Made by a program: the position numbers and the translations under genes
In this document: in pieces, positions 1 to 7,025 of the stretch
Layout of the letters: every line of letters begins with the position of its first letter
How positions within the stretch are numbered: position 1 is the first letter of the stretch
The notes under the pieces: model-generated
Seen by the model: the letters and a program-made list of their open reading frames with translations, nothing else
Told to the model about the DNA's origin: nothing
Database searches by the model: none
NCBI GenBank assembly: GCA_965651535.1
Contig: CBFGSX010000065.1
Location: 1-8,175, forward strand
Reading direction: 5' to 3'
DNA: 8,175 nucleotides
DNA from: JAQGJA01 sp965651535
GTDB taxonomy: Bacteria > Pseudomonadota > Alphaproteobacteria > Micavibrionales > SZUA-601

Positions 1-960
<960 letters not shown>

Positions 961-1087
961 ACGCCGCCTTTTTCGGAAGGTGGAAAAAGCCCGCACAGCG
1001 GTAACCCGAAATTGCCGCGTGCTCGAAGATGTCTCAAACGAACATGATTTCTTCATTCACATGTTACGACGCAAACGGCGTTGTGAT
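961..1087 (+). other. 23S-5S internal transcribed spacer, no tRNA
   Basis: This is a spacer of about 127 nt between the mature 23S and 5S sequences. It holds no tRNA-like cloverleaf. A local hairpin can form from CTTTTTC and GAAAAAG (about 967-989), and may be part of the 23S 3' maturation structure; its true pairing partner would lie upstream of the 23S gene, outside the window. The last 14 bases (1073-1086) form the left arm of the 5S-enclosing stem. Confidence 0.8.
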
Positions 1088-1220
1088 GATGTGGTGGTAA
1101 TAGAAAGTCTGAAACACCCGATCCCATTCCGAACTCGGCCGTGAAAAGACTTTTCGCCGATGGTAGTTTGTCTTAAGACACGCGAGAGTAGGTCACTGCC
1201 ATATCTTCACAACGCCGTTT
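1073..1220 (+). repeat. 14-bp perfect inverted repeat enclosing the 5S gene
   Basis: The arm AAACGGCGTTGTGA (1073-1086) is the exact reverse complement of TCACAACGCCGTTT (1207-1220). The two arms sit 1 base outside each end of mature 5S rRNA, so they extend helix I into a long precursor stem. The right arm runs into a T-rich tract (TTTTTCTTTCTCTT). The likely role is pre-5S folding and a cutting site for RNase processing, possibly with a contribution to termination. The pairing is seen directly; the function is inferred from known rRNA processing stems. Confidence 0.85.
1088..1205 (+). rRNA. rrf: 5S ribosomal RNA
   Basis: This is a complete 5S rRNA of about 118 nt. The central conserved segment GAAACACCCGATCCCATTCC, followed by GAACTCGGCCGTGAAA, is diagnostic, as is the 3' segment GCGAGAGTAGGTCACTGCC. 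The ends were set by helix I: 5' GATGTGGTGGT (1088-1098) pairs along its full length with 3' ACTGCCATATC (1195-1205), allowing G-U wobbles. It follows the 23S gene in the normal rrn order. No initiator tRNA follows it, although one is common in many alphaproteobacterial rrn operons. Confidence 0.96.
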
Positions 1221-1256
1221 TTCTTTCTCTTGATTTCATTTTGATTTTAAGCTTAT

Positions 1257-1285
1257 AACCCTTTGACATTAGTCTAAGGGTTTTT
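1257..1285 (+). terminator. Rho-independent terminator of the rrn operon
   Basis: The stem is AACCCTT (1257-1263) with AAGGGTT (1276-1282), extended inside by GAC/GTC around a short loop, and followed by TTTTT. It is placed correctly to end rRNA transcription. The 3' arm contains AAGGG, which is also the only Shine-Dalgarno-like sequence in front of the ATG at 1289, so the same bases seem to serve termination and translation of the next gene. Confidence 0.75.
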
Positions 1286-1288
1286 GTT

Positions 1289-1738
1289 ATGCCTGAAATC
1301 CAACCACAACGCCCGATTGTCGGCGTCATTCTTTTGCTGATGAAAGAGGGAAAGCTCCTTTTACAGCAACGCAAAGGAAAAGATGGGCTTGAAGGTTTTT
1401 ATGCCCCGATAGCGGGTAAAGTCGACCAGTTTGAATGCCCCAGCGATGCCGCTATTCGTGAAGCCCAGGAAGAGGCGGGGATTGTCGTCGACAAAAACGA
1501 TCTAAGCTTGGCCGTAACGCTGCATTGGGCCAATCGTCGCCGCGAGGATGTTGTCGAATTTTACTTCACGGCAACGAAGTGGCAGGGTGATCCAAAAATT
1601 ATGGAGCCAGATCGCGCTGCTTCGATTGATTTCTATCCTGTTAAAAATCTTCCTGACAAAACGGTTTCCAGCATTCCGCGTGTTTTGGAGGCGATAGAAA
1701 AAAGTCAACATTATCTTGAATGGAGAGGAGAGCTTTGA
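1289..1738 (+). CDS. NUDIX hydrolase (paralogue 1)
   Basis: This 149-residue protein is a probable nucleoside-diphosphate-linked pyrophosphohydrolase of the MutT-like NUDIX superfamily, acting in the cytoplasm. A complete NUDIX box G-x5-E-x7-REAxEEAG[I] is visible at residues 43-65 (GKVDQFE, then REAQEEAGI), carrying the Glu residues that bind Mg2+. The usual GG before the box is AG here. The N-terminal strand (RPIVGVILLLMKEGKLLLQQR) and the later EDVVEFYF strand fit the fold. The start at 1289 aligns with its neighbour's start; the only SD-like sequence, AAGGG at 1276-1280, lies in the terminator stem. The gene overlaps the next NUDIX gene by 1 nt (TGATG), so the pair is probably co-translated. 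It is visibly more A+T-rich than its paralogue. The substrate cannot be told from sequence; mutT-like dNTP cleaning is only one option. Confidence 0.92.
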   Translation: MPEIQPQRPIVGVILLLMKEGKLLLQQRKGKDGLEGFYAPIAGKVDQFECPSDAAIREAQEEAGIVVDKNDLSLAVTLHWANRRREDVVEFYFTATKWQGDPKIMEPDRAASIDFYPVKNLPDKTVSSIPRVLEAIEKSQHYLEWRGEL

Positions 1739-2184
1739 TGAATCCCCCACCCCAACGTCCCTTTGTCGGTGCGCATCTTGTGCTTATTCAAGACGGCAAG
1801 GTGCTGCTGATGAAGCGCACGGTCAAGGATTCCATGGAAGGCATGTACGCACTTGTTGCCGGCAAGGTCGATCAGTTCGAAAGCCCGCGCGCGGCGATCG
1901 CGCGTGAAGCGATGGAAGAGGCGGGATTGAAAATCGCGGCCAATGATTTGGATTTAGTCGTGACGGTGCACCACGCGAAATCAGATTACAAAGCCGAGAA
2001 ACACGACGTGATCGAGTTTTATTTCGCGCCGAAAAAATGGGAAGGCACGCCCACCATCATGGAACCGCACAAGGTCTGCGAGCTGGAATTCTTCCCCCTC
2101 AATAACCTGCCGCAGCCTCTGCCTGATGGCGTGAAATTCGCCCTGAAGGCCCTCGATGGCGGCCCGCGATTCGTTGAAAACTGA
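1738..2184 (+). CDS. NUDIX hydrolase (paralogue 2)
   Basis: This 148-residue NUDIX hydrolase is about 45% identical by hand alignment to the gene just upstream, so the pair looks like a tandem duplication that has diverged. The NUDIX box lies at residues 42-64 (GKVDQFE, then REAMEEAGL) with all conserved Glu and Arg residues. Shared blocks outside the box are PQRP near the N-terminus, EFYF, and the IMEP motif. I chose the ATG at 1738 over the in-frame ATG at 1720 because a strong GGAGAGGAG lies just before it and it matches the paralogue's N-terminus. The 1-nt overlap with the previous stop suggests translational coupling. It also has a short insertion (about 3 residues, around residues 80-85) relative to paralogue 1. 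The exact substrate is unknown. Confidence 0.93.
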   Translation: MNPPPQRPFVGAHLVLIQDGKVLLMKRTVKDSMEGMYALVAGKVDQFESPRAAIAREAMEEAGLKIAANDLDLVVTVHHAKSDYKAEKHDVIEFYFAPKKWEGTPTIMEPHKVCELEFFPLNNLPQPLPDGVKFALKALDGGPRFVEN

Positions 2185-2271
2185 AAAATATCCGATTGTT
2201 TTATATGTAAAAATTAAAACATGGCTTCCGCTTGGGTTTTATGTCATTTTACAACCCATCAGGAGAGTCCG

Positions 2272-2850
2272 ATGACCCATTCACATGAAAAACAGACCGC
2301 GCCGCTTTACCATCTTTTGGTCAACATGAAAGGGACATTGTCCGTTTCGGGAGAGCCGAATACGGCGCTTTTGGCAGGATTGGGGCATATTCAGGAAAAA
2401 TACAATGCGCTGGCCATCCATCTGATGTTTGACGGAGACTCGTCGCCTTATCGCGATCCCGCCGCACGCGCGGAGCTGATCGATTCCTATATCGCCCCCG
2501 CACATCTTTCGACGGAAACTATTTTCGCCGATGGCGTGTTCAGGATCGCAGCCGATGAGGCGCCGCTTCAAATCAATACGGCCCCCGCTTGCGATTACAG
2601 CCTCGCGATGGGAGAGAAGAAGATTTACGGCTCGAAAGCCGAGGCCTATAAAAAACTGGCTTATTTGTGGAAGGTTTCTTTCGAGGATATGGGCTTTGTC
2701 GACAACAACAAGGCTTTCCGCGAGGTGCCGACCCGTTTGGGTATCCGCAGTTTCAGGGCAAATGAAACGGAAAAGATTGAAAAAACCGTCTCAAATCGTC
2801 TTGAGGCAATTAAGAACGGCCATGTAAAAGCCTCGCATTTTATGTTTTAG
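2272..2850 (+). CDS. Divergent HAD-like protein, catalytic Asp missing (function unknown)
   Basis: This is a 192-residue cytoplasmic protein without signal peptide or membrane segments. I do not recognise a named family, but the layout follows the haloacid dehalogenase fold. LLVNMKGTL (residues 15-23) sits where motif I DxDGT[L/V] is expected, K122 in SKAEAYKKLAYLW fits the motif III Lys, and FEDMGFVDNNKAF (137-149) followed by TRLGI looks like motif IV. Both Asp residues of motif I are replaced (N18 and K20), so phosphatase activity by the normal mechanism is unlikely. The start at 2272 is preferred over the ATG at 2221 because AGGAGAG lies 5 nt upstream and the extra 17 residues look non-coding. 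It lies 87 nt after the NUDIX pair, so it may have its own promoter. Its last 11 nt overlap the convergent acyltransferase gene. The HAD assignment is inference. Confidence 0.85.
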   Translation: MTHSHEKQTAPLYHLLVNMKGTLSVSGEPNTALLAGLGHIQEKYNALAIHLMFDGDSSPYRDPAARAELIDSYIAPAHLSTETIFADGVFRIAADEAPLQINTAPACDYSLAMGEKKIYGSKAEAYKKLAYLWKVSFEDMGFVDNNKAFREVPTRLGIRSFRANETEKIEKTVSNRLEAIKNGHVKASHFMF

Positions 2851-3931
2851 ATCTGATCGGTTCGCGGAACGGATTGCGGCGTCTCAACCAGAGACGGACG
2901 GGTCTTTCAAAGGCACGATGCGTTAAGTCTGATATCCAAAGAATTAAAAAGACCTGACAGGTGAGAAAAGACAATCTCAAAAGGATGTTTTTTCCAATCA
3001 AGATTTCAAGCGAGACAAGTTTTGTTACGCTCATCAGCAGGATGAACTGCATCAGGTAGAGCGCATAAGAGGCCCTCCCCCAATAGGAAAGAAAGCGATT
3101 TACCCGGGAAGGCCTGCTTTCTCTTTTCCATGCCTGCGCATAAAGCAAGAGCGTCAGCAGGGGCAGGAGAAAAAACTCGACGTTTTTGTGCAGGAACTGT
3201 CCAAGGATTAAAAATAAAACAGCCAGAGAAATACGGCGCCACGGCAGAGATTCTCCCCATCCTCTGCGGTAAAGATGGCAGGCTATCACGCCGATGCCGA
3301 ACCCGCTCAGGATACGAAAAACGGCATAAGAAATCCGGCTTTCATACGCAAGAAGCGCGTGGGCAATCGGCGTCACAAGAAACAGGGTAACGAGAACCGA
3401 AAAAAGAAAAGCGGTTTTGATCCGTCGGTGCAAAATTATAAAAAACAGGGGCGATAGAATATAGGCCAACCATTCGGCGCTGACGGCCCATGCAAAATGA
3501 TTCCAGCTGACGGTGGCTGGAATCTGCCAGGCCGAAACCATGAAAAGATGCCCGATAAAGGAAGAAACCCCATAGTGCTCGGGCGTGTTGATCGTCTGCT
3601 TGCCCAAAGGCGCCAACACCACCATCGCCAGAACAAGAAGCAGGGTCAGAAGATGCAGAGGATAAAGCCGCGCGGCGCGGTTCCATAAGAATTCAGCATA
3701 GGTTCTGGAAGAAAAGGGGCGCAGGCGGTCAAAATAATGGTGCGTGATGATAAAGCCGCTGAGGATAAAGAACAGGTCGACCCCATAGCTGCCGTAACGC
3801 ATGAGAGTGCTCAAAAACCTCGGCACAGAAAAAAGGACTTCAATCTGGGGCGATAGATGCAGCAGCAAAACCCAAAACGCTGCCAGAGCGCGCAGGCCGG
3901 AAAGGCCGGGAAGAAAAGGCGTTCCCGTCAT
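2840..3931 (-). CDS. Membrane acyltransferase, OafA/YrhL-like (acyltransferase family 3)
   Basis: This 363-residue integral membrane protein should transfer an acyl group, often acetyl, to a surface sugar such as lipopolysaccharide, capsule or exopolysaccharide. Family signatures near the N-terminus are GLSGLRALAAFWVLLLH (residues 9-25, with the conserved Arg14 and His25), YGVDLFFILSGFIITHHYF (49-67), and FLWNRAARLYPLHLL (81-95, with the R-x2-R-x-YP pattern). About ten hydrophobic segments follow through the rest of the protein, as expected for the family. There is no C-terminal SGNH domain. I chose the ATG at 3931 over the one at 4012 because the family motif begins there and it forms an ATGA overlap with the upstream gene's stop. 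It is the last gene of the ppa operon. Target polysaccharide is unknown; no glycan biosynthesis gene is nearby. Confidence 0.93.
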   Translation of the reverse strand: MTGTPFLPGLSGLRALAAFWVLLLHLSPQIEVLFSVPRFLSTLMRYGSYGVDLFFILSGFIITHHYFDRLRPFSSRTYAEFLWNRAARLYPLHLLTLLLVLAMVVLAPLGKQTINTPEHYGVSSFIGHLFMVSAWQIPATVSWNHFAWAVSAEWLAYILSPLFFIILHRRIKTAFLFSVLVTLFLVTPIAHALLAYESRISYAVFRILSGFGIGVIACHLYRRGWGESLPWRRISLAVLFLILGQFLHKNVEFFLLPLLTLLLYAQAWKRESRPSRVNRFLSYWGRASYALYLMQFILLMSVTKLVSLEILIGKNILLRLSFLTCQVFLILWISDLTHRAFERPVRLWLRRRNPFREPIRSKT

Positions 3932-4698
3932 TCGACTTTCTGGGAAGGGAGCCGCCGCATCATCAGGATCATCGCATAAATATATAAAGCGGCGATCAAA
4001 GGCGTCAGCCAAAAGGAAGCCTGATGACCCAGAAGGGACAGCAGGATGGTCAGAACCGTCGGCGGGGTCAGGGCCAATGCGCCCAACCGCATTCGTGCCT
4101 CGAAAGCATACTCCTCGCGCAGGAACGCCGTCACGGTATAGGAAATCAGGGCGACACCGAACATTTGAAGAAGATACAGAAAAAACTGGCCAATGGCGAG
4201 GACGGGAAAGATCATCAGCAAGGCGTAAAAATATTGCCCGGAAAAGAATTTTTCCAGCATTTGGCGGTTGACGATAAAATTCTTGTCTTCGCCGATTGGC
4301 GAAGACTGCAACCCGTGTTTTGTCTTGATGATGATAAAATCGCGCCCGACCCCAAACAGCAAATCCGGTACATTGTGAAATTCATTCTCGGCGCGCTCGG
4401 TGTCGATCATGATCCGCCCGATCTCATATTGGATTTCGATCGGTCCTTCGGGGCCGTTGCGGATGAAGACCTCCCCATGTGTCACGCGTATTTCTGGCAG
4501 CTTCTCAAGAAGCTGCGGCAGCATCGTCGTCTGGAATCGGGTCAGGGCAATGCCGATGGTAATGACCATGAAAAACGCCATGATCCATCCCATAACGAAC
4601 GCGTAAAGACCCGCAATACCCTTCCATTCCGACAGAGCTTCGCGGTATTGCGCGGGATCGTGGAACGAGCGGATCAGGGCGCGAAAATATTTTTTCAT
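3928..4698 (-). CDS. DUF1189-like membrane protein
   Basis: This is a 256-residue membrane protein of unknown function. It begins with a short cytoplasmic stretch (KKYFRALIRSFHDPAQY) and has a first transmembrane segment at about 29-51. A polar domain follows at about 55-150, probably outside the cytoplasm, containing VTHGEVFIRNG and IMIDTE; this arrangement resembles DUF1189 proteins. The C-terminal third has further hydrophobic segments at about 157-193, 205-223 and 229-247, then a basic end. The ATG at 4698 is chosen because it overlaps the ppa stop (TGATG); the upstream in-frame ATG at 4788 would lie inside ppa and gives a low-complexity Arg/Gly-rich leader. It overlaps the acyltransferase by 4 nt (ATGA). 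The family name is a by-eye call; that it is a real membrane protein is firm. Confidence 0.85.
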   Translation of the reverse strand: MKKYFRALIRSFHDPAQYREALSEWKGIAGLYAFVMGWIMAFFMVITIGIALTRFQTTMLPQLLEKLPEIRVTHGEVFIRNGPEGPIEIQYEIGRIMIDTERAENEFHNVPDLLFGVGRDFIIIKTKHGLQSSPIGEDKNFIVNRQMLEKFFSGQYFYALLMIFPVLAIGQFFLYLLQMFGVALISYTVTAFLREEYAFEARMRLGALALTPPTVLTILLSLLGHQASFWLTPLIAALYIYAMILMMRRLPSQKVE

Positions 4699-5234
4699 CA
4701 GGCCGCTTTTTTCTGTGCGCGGTCGATGGCCTCGAGGATGACCTTCTCGGCATCCGCCGCGTCTTTCCAGCCGGACACCTTGACCCATTTGCCTTTCTCG
4801 AGGTCTTTGTAGTGCTCGTAGAAATGCTGGATCTCGGCGATCAGCTGTTCCGGCAGGTCTTTATAAGATTTGATATTCGCGTAGTGCGGATAGGTTTTCT
4901 CGTGCGGGACGCAGAGAATTTTTTCGTCGCCGCCGCTTTCATCCTCGGTCATCATATAGCCGACGGGACGGCAACGGATGACAGACATCGGGAAAAGCGG
5001 ATAGGGGCATACGACCAGCACATCGACCGGGTCGCCGTCATCGGACAGCGTGTGCGGGATGAAGCCGTAATTGCATGGGAAGCGCATCGAGGCGGTGGTG
5101 ATGCGGTCGACGAACAGCGCGCCGGAATCCTTGTCCACTTCGTGCTTGATCGGGTGGCCGCCCATCGGAATTTCGATGATGACGTTCACATCTTTGGGGG
5201 TATCTTTGCCGATGGCGATTTTATCGAGAAGCAT
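4698..5234 (-). CDS. ppa: Inorganic pyrophosphatase (family I)
   Basis: This soluble 178-residue enzyme hydrolyses pyrophosphate to two phosphates, which drives nucleic acid, protein and lipid synthesis forward. The signature DDGDPVDVLV is at residues 65-74. All main E. coli active-site residues are present, shifted by one: E21, K30, E32, R44, Y56, D66, D68, D71, D98, D103 and K105. The C-terminal HFYEHYKDLEKGKWVKVSGW is almost identical to the E. coli protein. The start at 5234 has AAAGGA upstream and matches the family N-terminus; the in-frame ATG at 5306 would add 24 unrelated residues through the hairpin region. A weak -10-like TATACT lies on the minus strand at 5299-5294. It heads an operon with the DUF1189-like gene and the acyltransferase. 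Confidence 0.98.
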   Translation of the reverse strand: MLLDKIAIGKDTPKDVNVIIEIPMGGHPIKHEVDKDSGALFVDRITTASMRFPCNYGFIPHTLSDDGDPVDVLVVCPYPLFPMSVIRCRPVGYMMTEDESGGDEKILCVPHEKTYPHYANIKSYKDLPEQLIAEIQHFYEHYKDLEKGKWVKVSGWKDAADAEKVILEAIDRAQKKAA

Positions 5235-5306
5235 GGTATTTTTTCCTTTATCCGTTGATGTTTTATCGTGGCGGAACGAATAAATTTTGCAAGAGTATAA
5301 TTCCAT

Positions 5307-5331
5307 GGTTCTCGGGCTTGTCCCGGGAACC
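5307..5331. repeat. Palindromic hairpin, REP-like
   Basis: GGTTCTCGGG (5307-5316) pairs with CCCGGGAACC (5322-5331) around loop CTTGT. It lacks a T-tract on the minus strand, so it is a poor terminator. Its core is close to an inverted copy of the neighbouring terminator core at 5350-5363, with the same loop sequence in reverse orientation. This resembles dispersed palindromes found between genes in many alphaproteobacteria, but copies elsewhere cannot be seen from this window. Confidence 0.55.
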
Positions 5332-5343
5332 CATAAAGAAAAT

Positions 5344-5370
5344 GGGCCTCCGGAACAAGTCCGAAGGCCC
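5344..5370 (-). terminator. Rho-independent terminator after rplS
   Basis: Read on the minus strand, the stem is GGGCCTTCGGA / TCCGGAGGCCC (11 bp with one G-U pair), the loop is CTTGT, and ATTTTCTTTAT follows (5343-5333). It lies 23 nt after the rplS stop, so it should end the trmD-rplS transcript before ppa. Confidence 0.8.
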
Positions 5371-5393
5371 GGAAATTAAAAACTGAAAAGAGA

Positions 5394-5822
5394 CTACTCG
5401 GCGGCGACGGATTGGGCCGCATCGTCCTTGGGCTGTTCGCGGCCATCGACCATGCCACGACCGGCAGTGCGCTCGAAAATACGGGCGGCTTTGCCCTGAC
5501 GGTCGCGCAGATAGAACAGCTTGGCGCGACGAACCTTGCCGCGGCGCACGACCTCGATCTGGTCGATGCGGTTCGAGTAAAGCGGGAACACGCGCTCGAC
5601 GCCCTCGCCATAGGAAATCTTGCGCACAACAAACGAGGCATTGATCCCCGTGCCGCTGCGGGCGATGCACACGCCTTCATAGACCTGAACGCGCTCGCGG
5701 TTGCCTTCTTTCACCTTGACGTGAACTTTCAGCGTGTCGCCGGCGGCGAAATCGGGAATCGTCTTGCCTTCCGAGAGCTTGGCGATTTGTTCTTTGTTGA
5801 TTTTGTCCAGCAACTTGCTCAT
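5394..5822 (-). CDS. rplS: Ribosomal protein bL19
   Basis: This 142-residue large-subunit ribosomal protein sits at the 30S-50S interface. The family core covers residues 1 to about 119, with FAAGDTLKVHVKVKEGNRERVQVYEGVCIA, VVRKISYGEGVERVFPLYS, and VVRRGKVRRAKLFYLRDRQGKAARI clearly recognisable in order. The E. coli protein is 115 residues; here an acidic and Gln-rich tail of about 23 residues follows, which is common in alphaproteobacteria. The start has AAGGA 8-9 nt upstream. It lies 60 nt after trmD, in the same direction, so it is very likely co-transcribed with it. Confidence 0.98.
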   Translation of the reverse strand: MSKLLDKINKEQIAKLSEGKTIPDFAAGDTLKVHVKVKEGNRERVQVYEGVCIARSGTGINASFVVRKISYGEGVERVFPLYSNRIDQIEVVRRGKVRRAKLFYLRDRQGKAARIFERTAGRGMVDGREQPKDDAAQSVAAE

Positions 5823-5882
5823 GACGCATTTCCTTCTTTTCTTTGGTGCGACGGGGGCCGTTGCGGCTCTCGGACGCGAAAA

Positions 5883-6602
5883 CTATTTCTTGTCGGCTTT
5901 GTTCGGCCGGAGCTTCTCCCACAAGGCCCAGAGATCGGGGCGACGTTGCCGGGTGAGGGCTTCGGACTGTTCCTGCCGCCATGCCTGAATCGCGGCATGA
6001 TGGCCGGAGGCCAGAACGGGCGGAATATCCCATATTTGACCGTTTTTGTCAATCCATTTTGCCGGGCGGGTGTAATGCGGATATTCCAGCAGGGGCTGGC
6101 TGAAACTCTCTTCGTTAAGGGTCTCCGAGTTCCCCAGAACCCCCGGTAAAAGCCTTAAAACAGCCTCCAAAAGGGCCATGGCGGCCACTTCGCCCCCGGC
6201 GAGGACGTAATCGCCGATACTGACTTCCTCGATGCCATAGGCCTCGAGCACGCGGGCATCCACCCCTTCATAGCGCCCGCAAAGCAGGGTCAGAGCCGAT
6301 TCGGCGGCCAATTCTCCCGCCAGCGTCTGCGTTAAGGTTTTGCCGCGCGGGCTGAGATAGATTTTTCGGCTCGGATCGGGCAGGGCGGTCAAAGCCGCCT
6401 CGACCACATCGGGTTTCATCACCATGCCCGCCCCGCCGCCGAAAGGCGTGTCGTCCACCGTCTTGTGTTTGTCCGTGGCGAAACCGCGTATATTCACCGC
6501 GTTGAGTCGCCATAGCCCGCGTTCCAGCGCATCGCCCAGAATGCTGTGCCCCAGGGGGCCGGGGAACATTTCGGGGAAAAGGGTCAGGATATTGATCTGC
6601 AT
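5883..6602 (-). CDS. trmD: tRNA (guanine-N1-)-methyltransferase
   Basis: This 239-residue SPOUT-family enzyme methylates N1 of G37 in tRNAs that have G at position 36, using S-adenosylmethionine, and prevents +1 frameshifting. Visible motifs are the N-terminal ILTLFPEMF, TPFGGGAGMVM (52-62), YLSPRGKTL (82-90), LLCGRYEGVDARV (106-118), and the knot/SAM loop VSIGDYVLAGGEVAAM (127-142). RLLPGVLGN follows with R150 (equivalent to Arg154 in the H. influenzae enzyme), then YPHYTRP. At the position of the catalytic Asp169 there is E165. The start has TAAGG about 8 nt upstream. The gene now leads a two-gene trmD-rplS unit, separated from rimM by about 1 kb with a gene on the other strand, so it must have its own promoter; I see no clear one in 6603-6730. 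Confidence 0.98.
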   Translation of the reverse strand: MQINILTLFPEMFPGPLGHSILGDALERGLWRLNAVNIRGFATDKHKTVDDTPFGGGAGMVMKPDVVEAALTALPDPSRKIYLSPRGKTLTQTLAGELAAESALTLLCGRYEGVDARVLEAYGIEEVSIGDYVLAGGEVAAMALLEAVLRLLPGVLGNSETLNEESFSQPLLEYPHYTRPAKWIDKNGQIWDIPPVLASGHHAAIQAWRQEQSEALTRQRRPDLWALWEKLRPNKADKK

Positions 6603-6661
6603 GGCCCGACCTTAGGCGGCGGATCATGGCCGGACAAGAAAGAAGATGGATAAGAAAAGAT

Positions 6662-6689
6662 TTGACTTTGCATAAAATTGGTGTATTTT
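6662..6689 (+). promoter_or_regulatory. Candidate sigma70 promoter for the 76-residue gene, with palindrome
   Basis: TTGACT (6662-6667) and TATTTT (6684-6689) are spaced by 16 nt, close to a sigma70-type promoter. It overlaps the perfect inverted repeat ATAAAAT (6672-6678) / ATTTTAT (6685-6691), which could be an operator or simply reflect A+T-richness. It lies 41 nt before the start codon at 6731. This is a pattern match only. Confidence 0.45.
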
Positions 6690-6730
6690 ATCTTCTGTCT
6701 TCCTTTTACTTTTCTCAAGGATAAATCAAA

Positions 6731-6961
6731 ATGCCAAAAGACAACGGAATTCTTATTACCAAAGAAGAGGCAGCCATCAAACGAGCCGATTTGATCGAGC
6801 TCTTTCAAAAATTTTCCAGCAATAATCTAACGCCTGTCGAGAGAGTCGTCAGAACTCTTGAGACAATTCACGAGGACAAGGCCGGTGTAGATGTCGAGCC
6901 GAGTGATATCGTAATGGGCTATATCAACCGCGCCCGCCATGCGGATGCAAAGCCGTCTTGA
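6731..6961 (+). CDS. Small protein of unknown function
   Basis: This 76-residue soluble protein has no signal peptide or membrane segment and matches no family I know. It looks mainly helical, with two amphipathic stretches (KEEAAIKRADLIELFQKF at about 11-28 and LTPVERVVRTLETIHED at about 33-49) and a basic C-terminus. Support for a real gene comes from AAGGA 9 nt upstream of the ATG, a promoter-like pair further upstream, a strong terminator 20 nt after the stop, and the absence of any competing gene on the other strand. It lies on the opposite strand to all its neighbours, inside what is normally the rimM-trmD junction. Its function is not inferable here. Confidence 0.75.
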   Translation: MPKDNGILITKEEAAIKRADLIELFQKFSSNNLTPVERVVRTLETIHEDKAGVDVEPSDIVMGYINRARHADAKPS

Positions 6962-6980
6962 AGAATAAGTTTTTGAAACA

Positions 6981-7008
6981 CAAAACCCCCGCCGAAGCGG
7001 GGGTTTTG
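6981..7008. terminator. Bidirectional terminator
   Basis: The stem CAAAACCCCCGC / GCGGGGGTTTTG is a perfect 12-bp pair with tetraloop CGAA, extended by one A-T pair. On the + strand it is followed by TTTG and ends the 76-residue gene; read on the minus strand it is GC-rich and T-rich at the 3' side, and ends the exported-protein gene (stop at 7026). It is the strongest hairpin in the window. Confidence 0.9.
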
Positions 7009-7025
7009 TTTGCGGGATCGTTTTT

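Noticed and set aside
961..1072. Possible tRNA in the 23S-5S spacer
   Set aside because: No cloverleaf, T-loop or CCA-type acceptor pattern could be found.
2221..2271. Upstream ATG as start of the HAD-like gene
   Set aside because: It has no SD; the ATG at 2272 has AGGAGAG at the right distance.
4024..4812. A 262-codon open frame on the + strand
   Set aside because: It is antisense to the DUF1189-like gene and the end of ppa; its composition is shadow-like (His/Gln/Asp-rich) and it has no ribosome binding site.
4812..5258. A 148-codon open frame on the + strand
   Set aside because: It is antisense to ppa, whose active-site residues are all intact.
5412..6149. A 245-codon open frame on the + strand
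   Set aside because: It is antisense across rplS and trmD, both certain genes.
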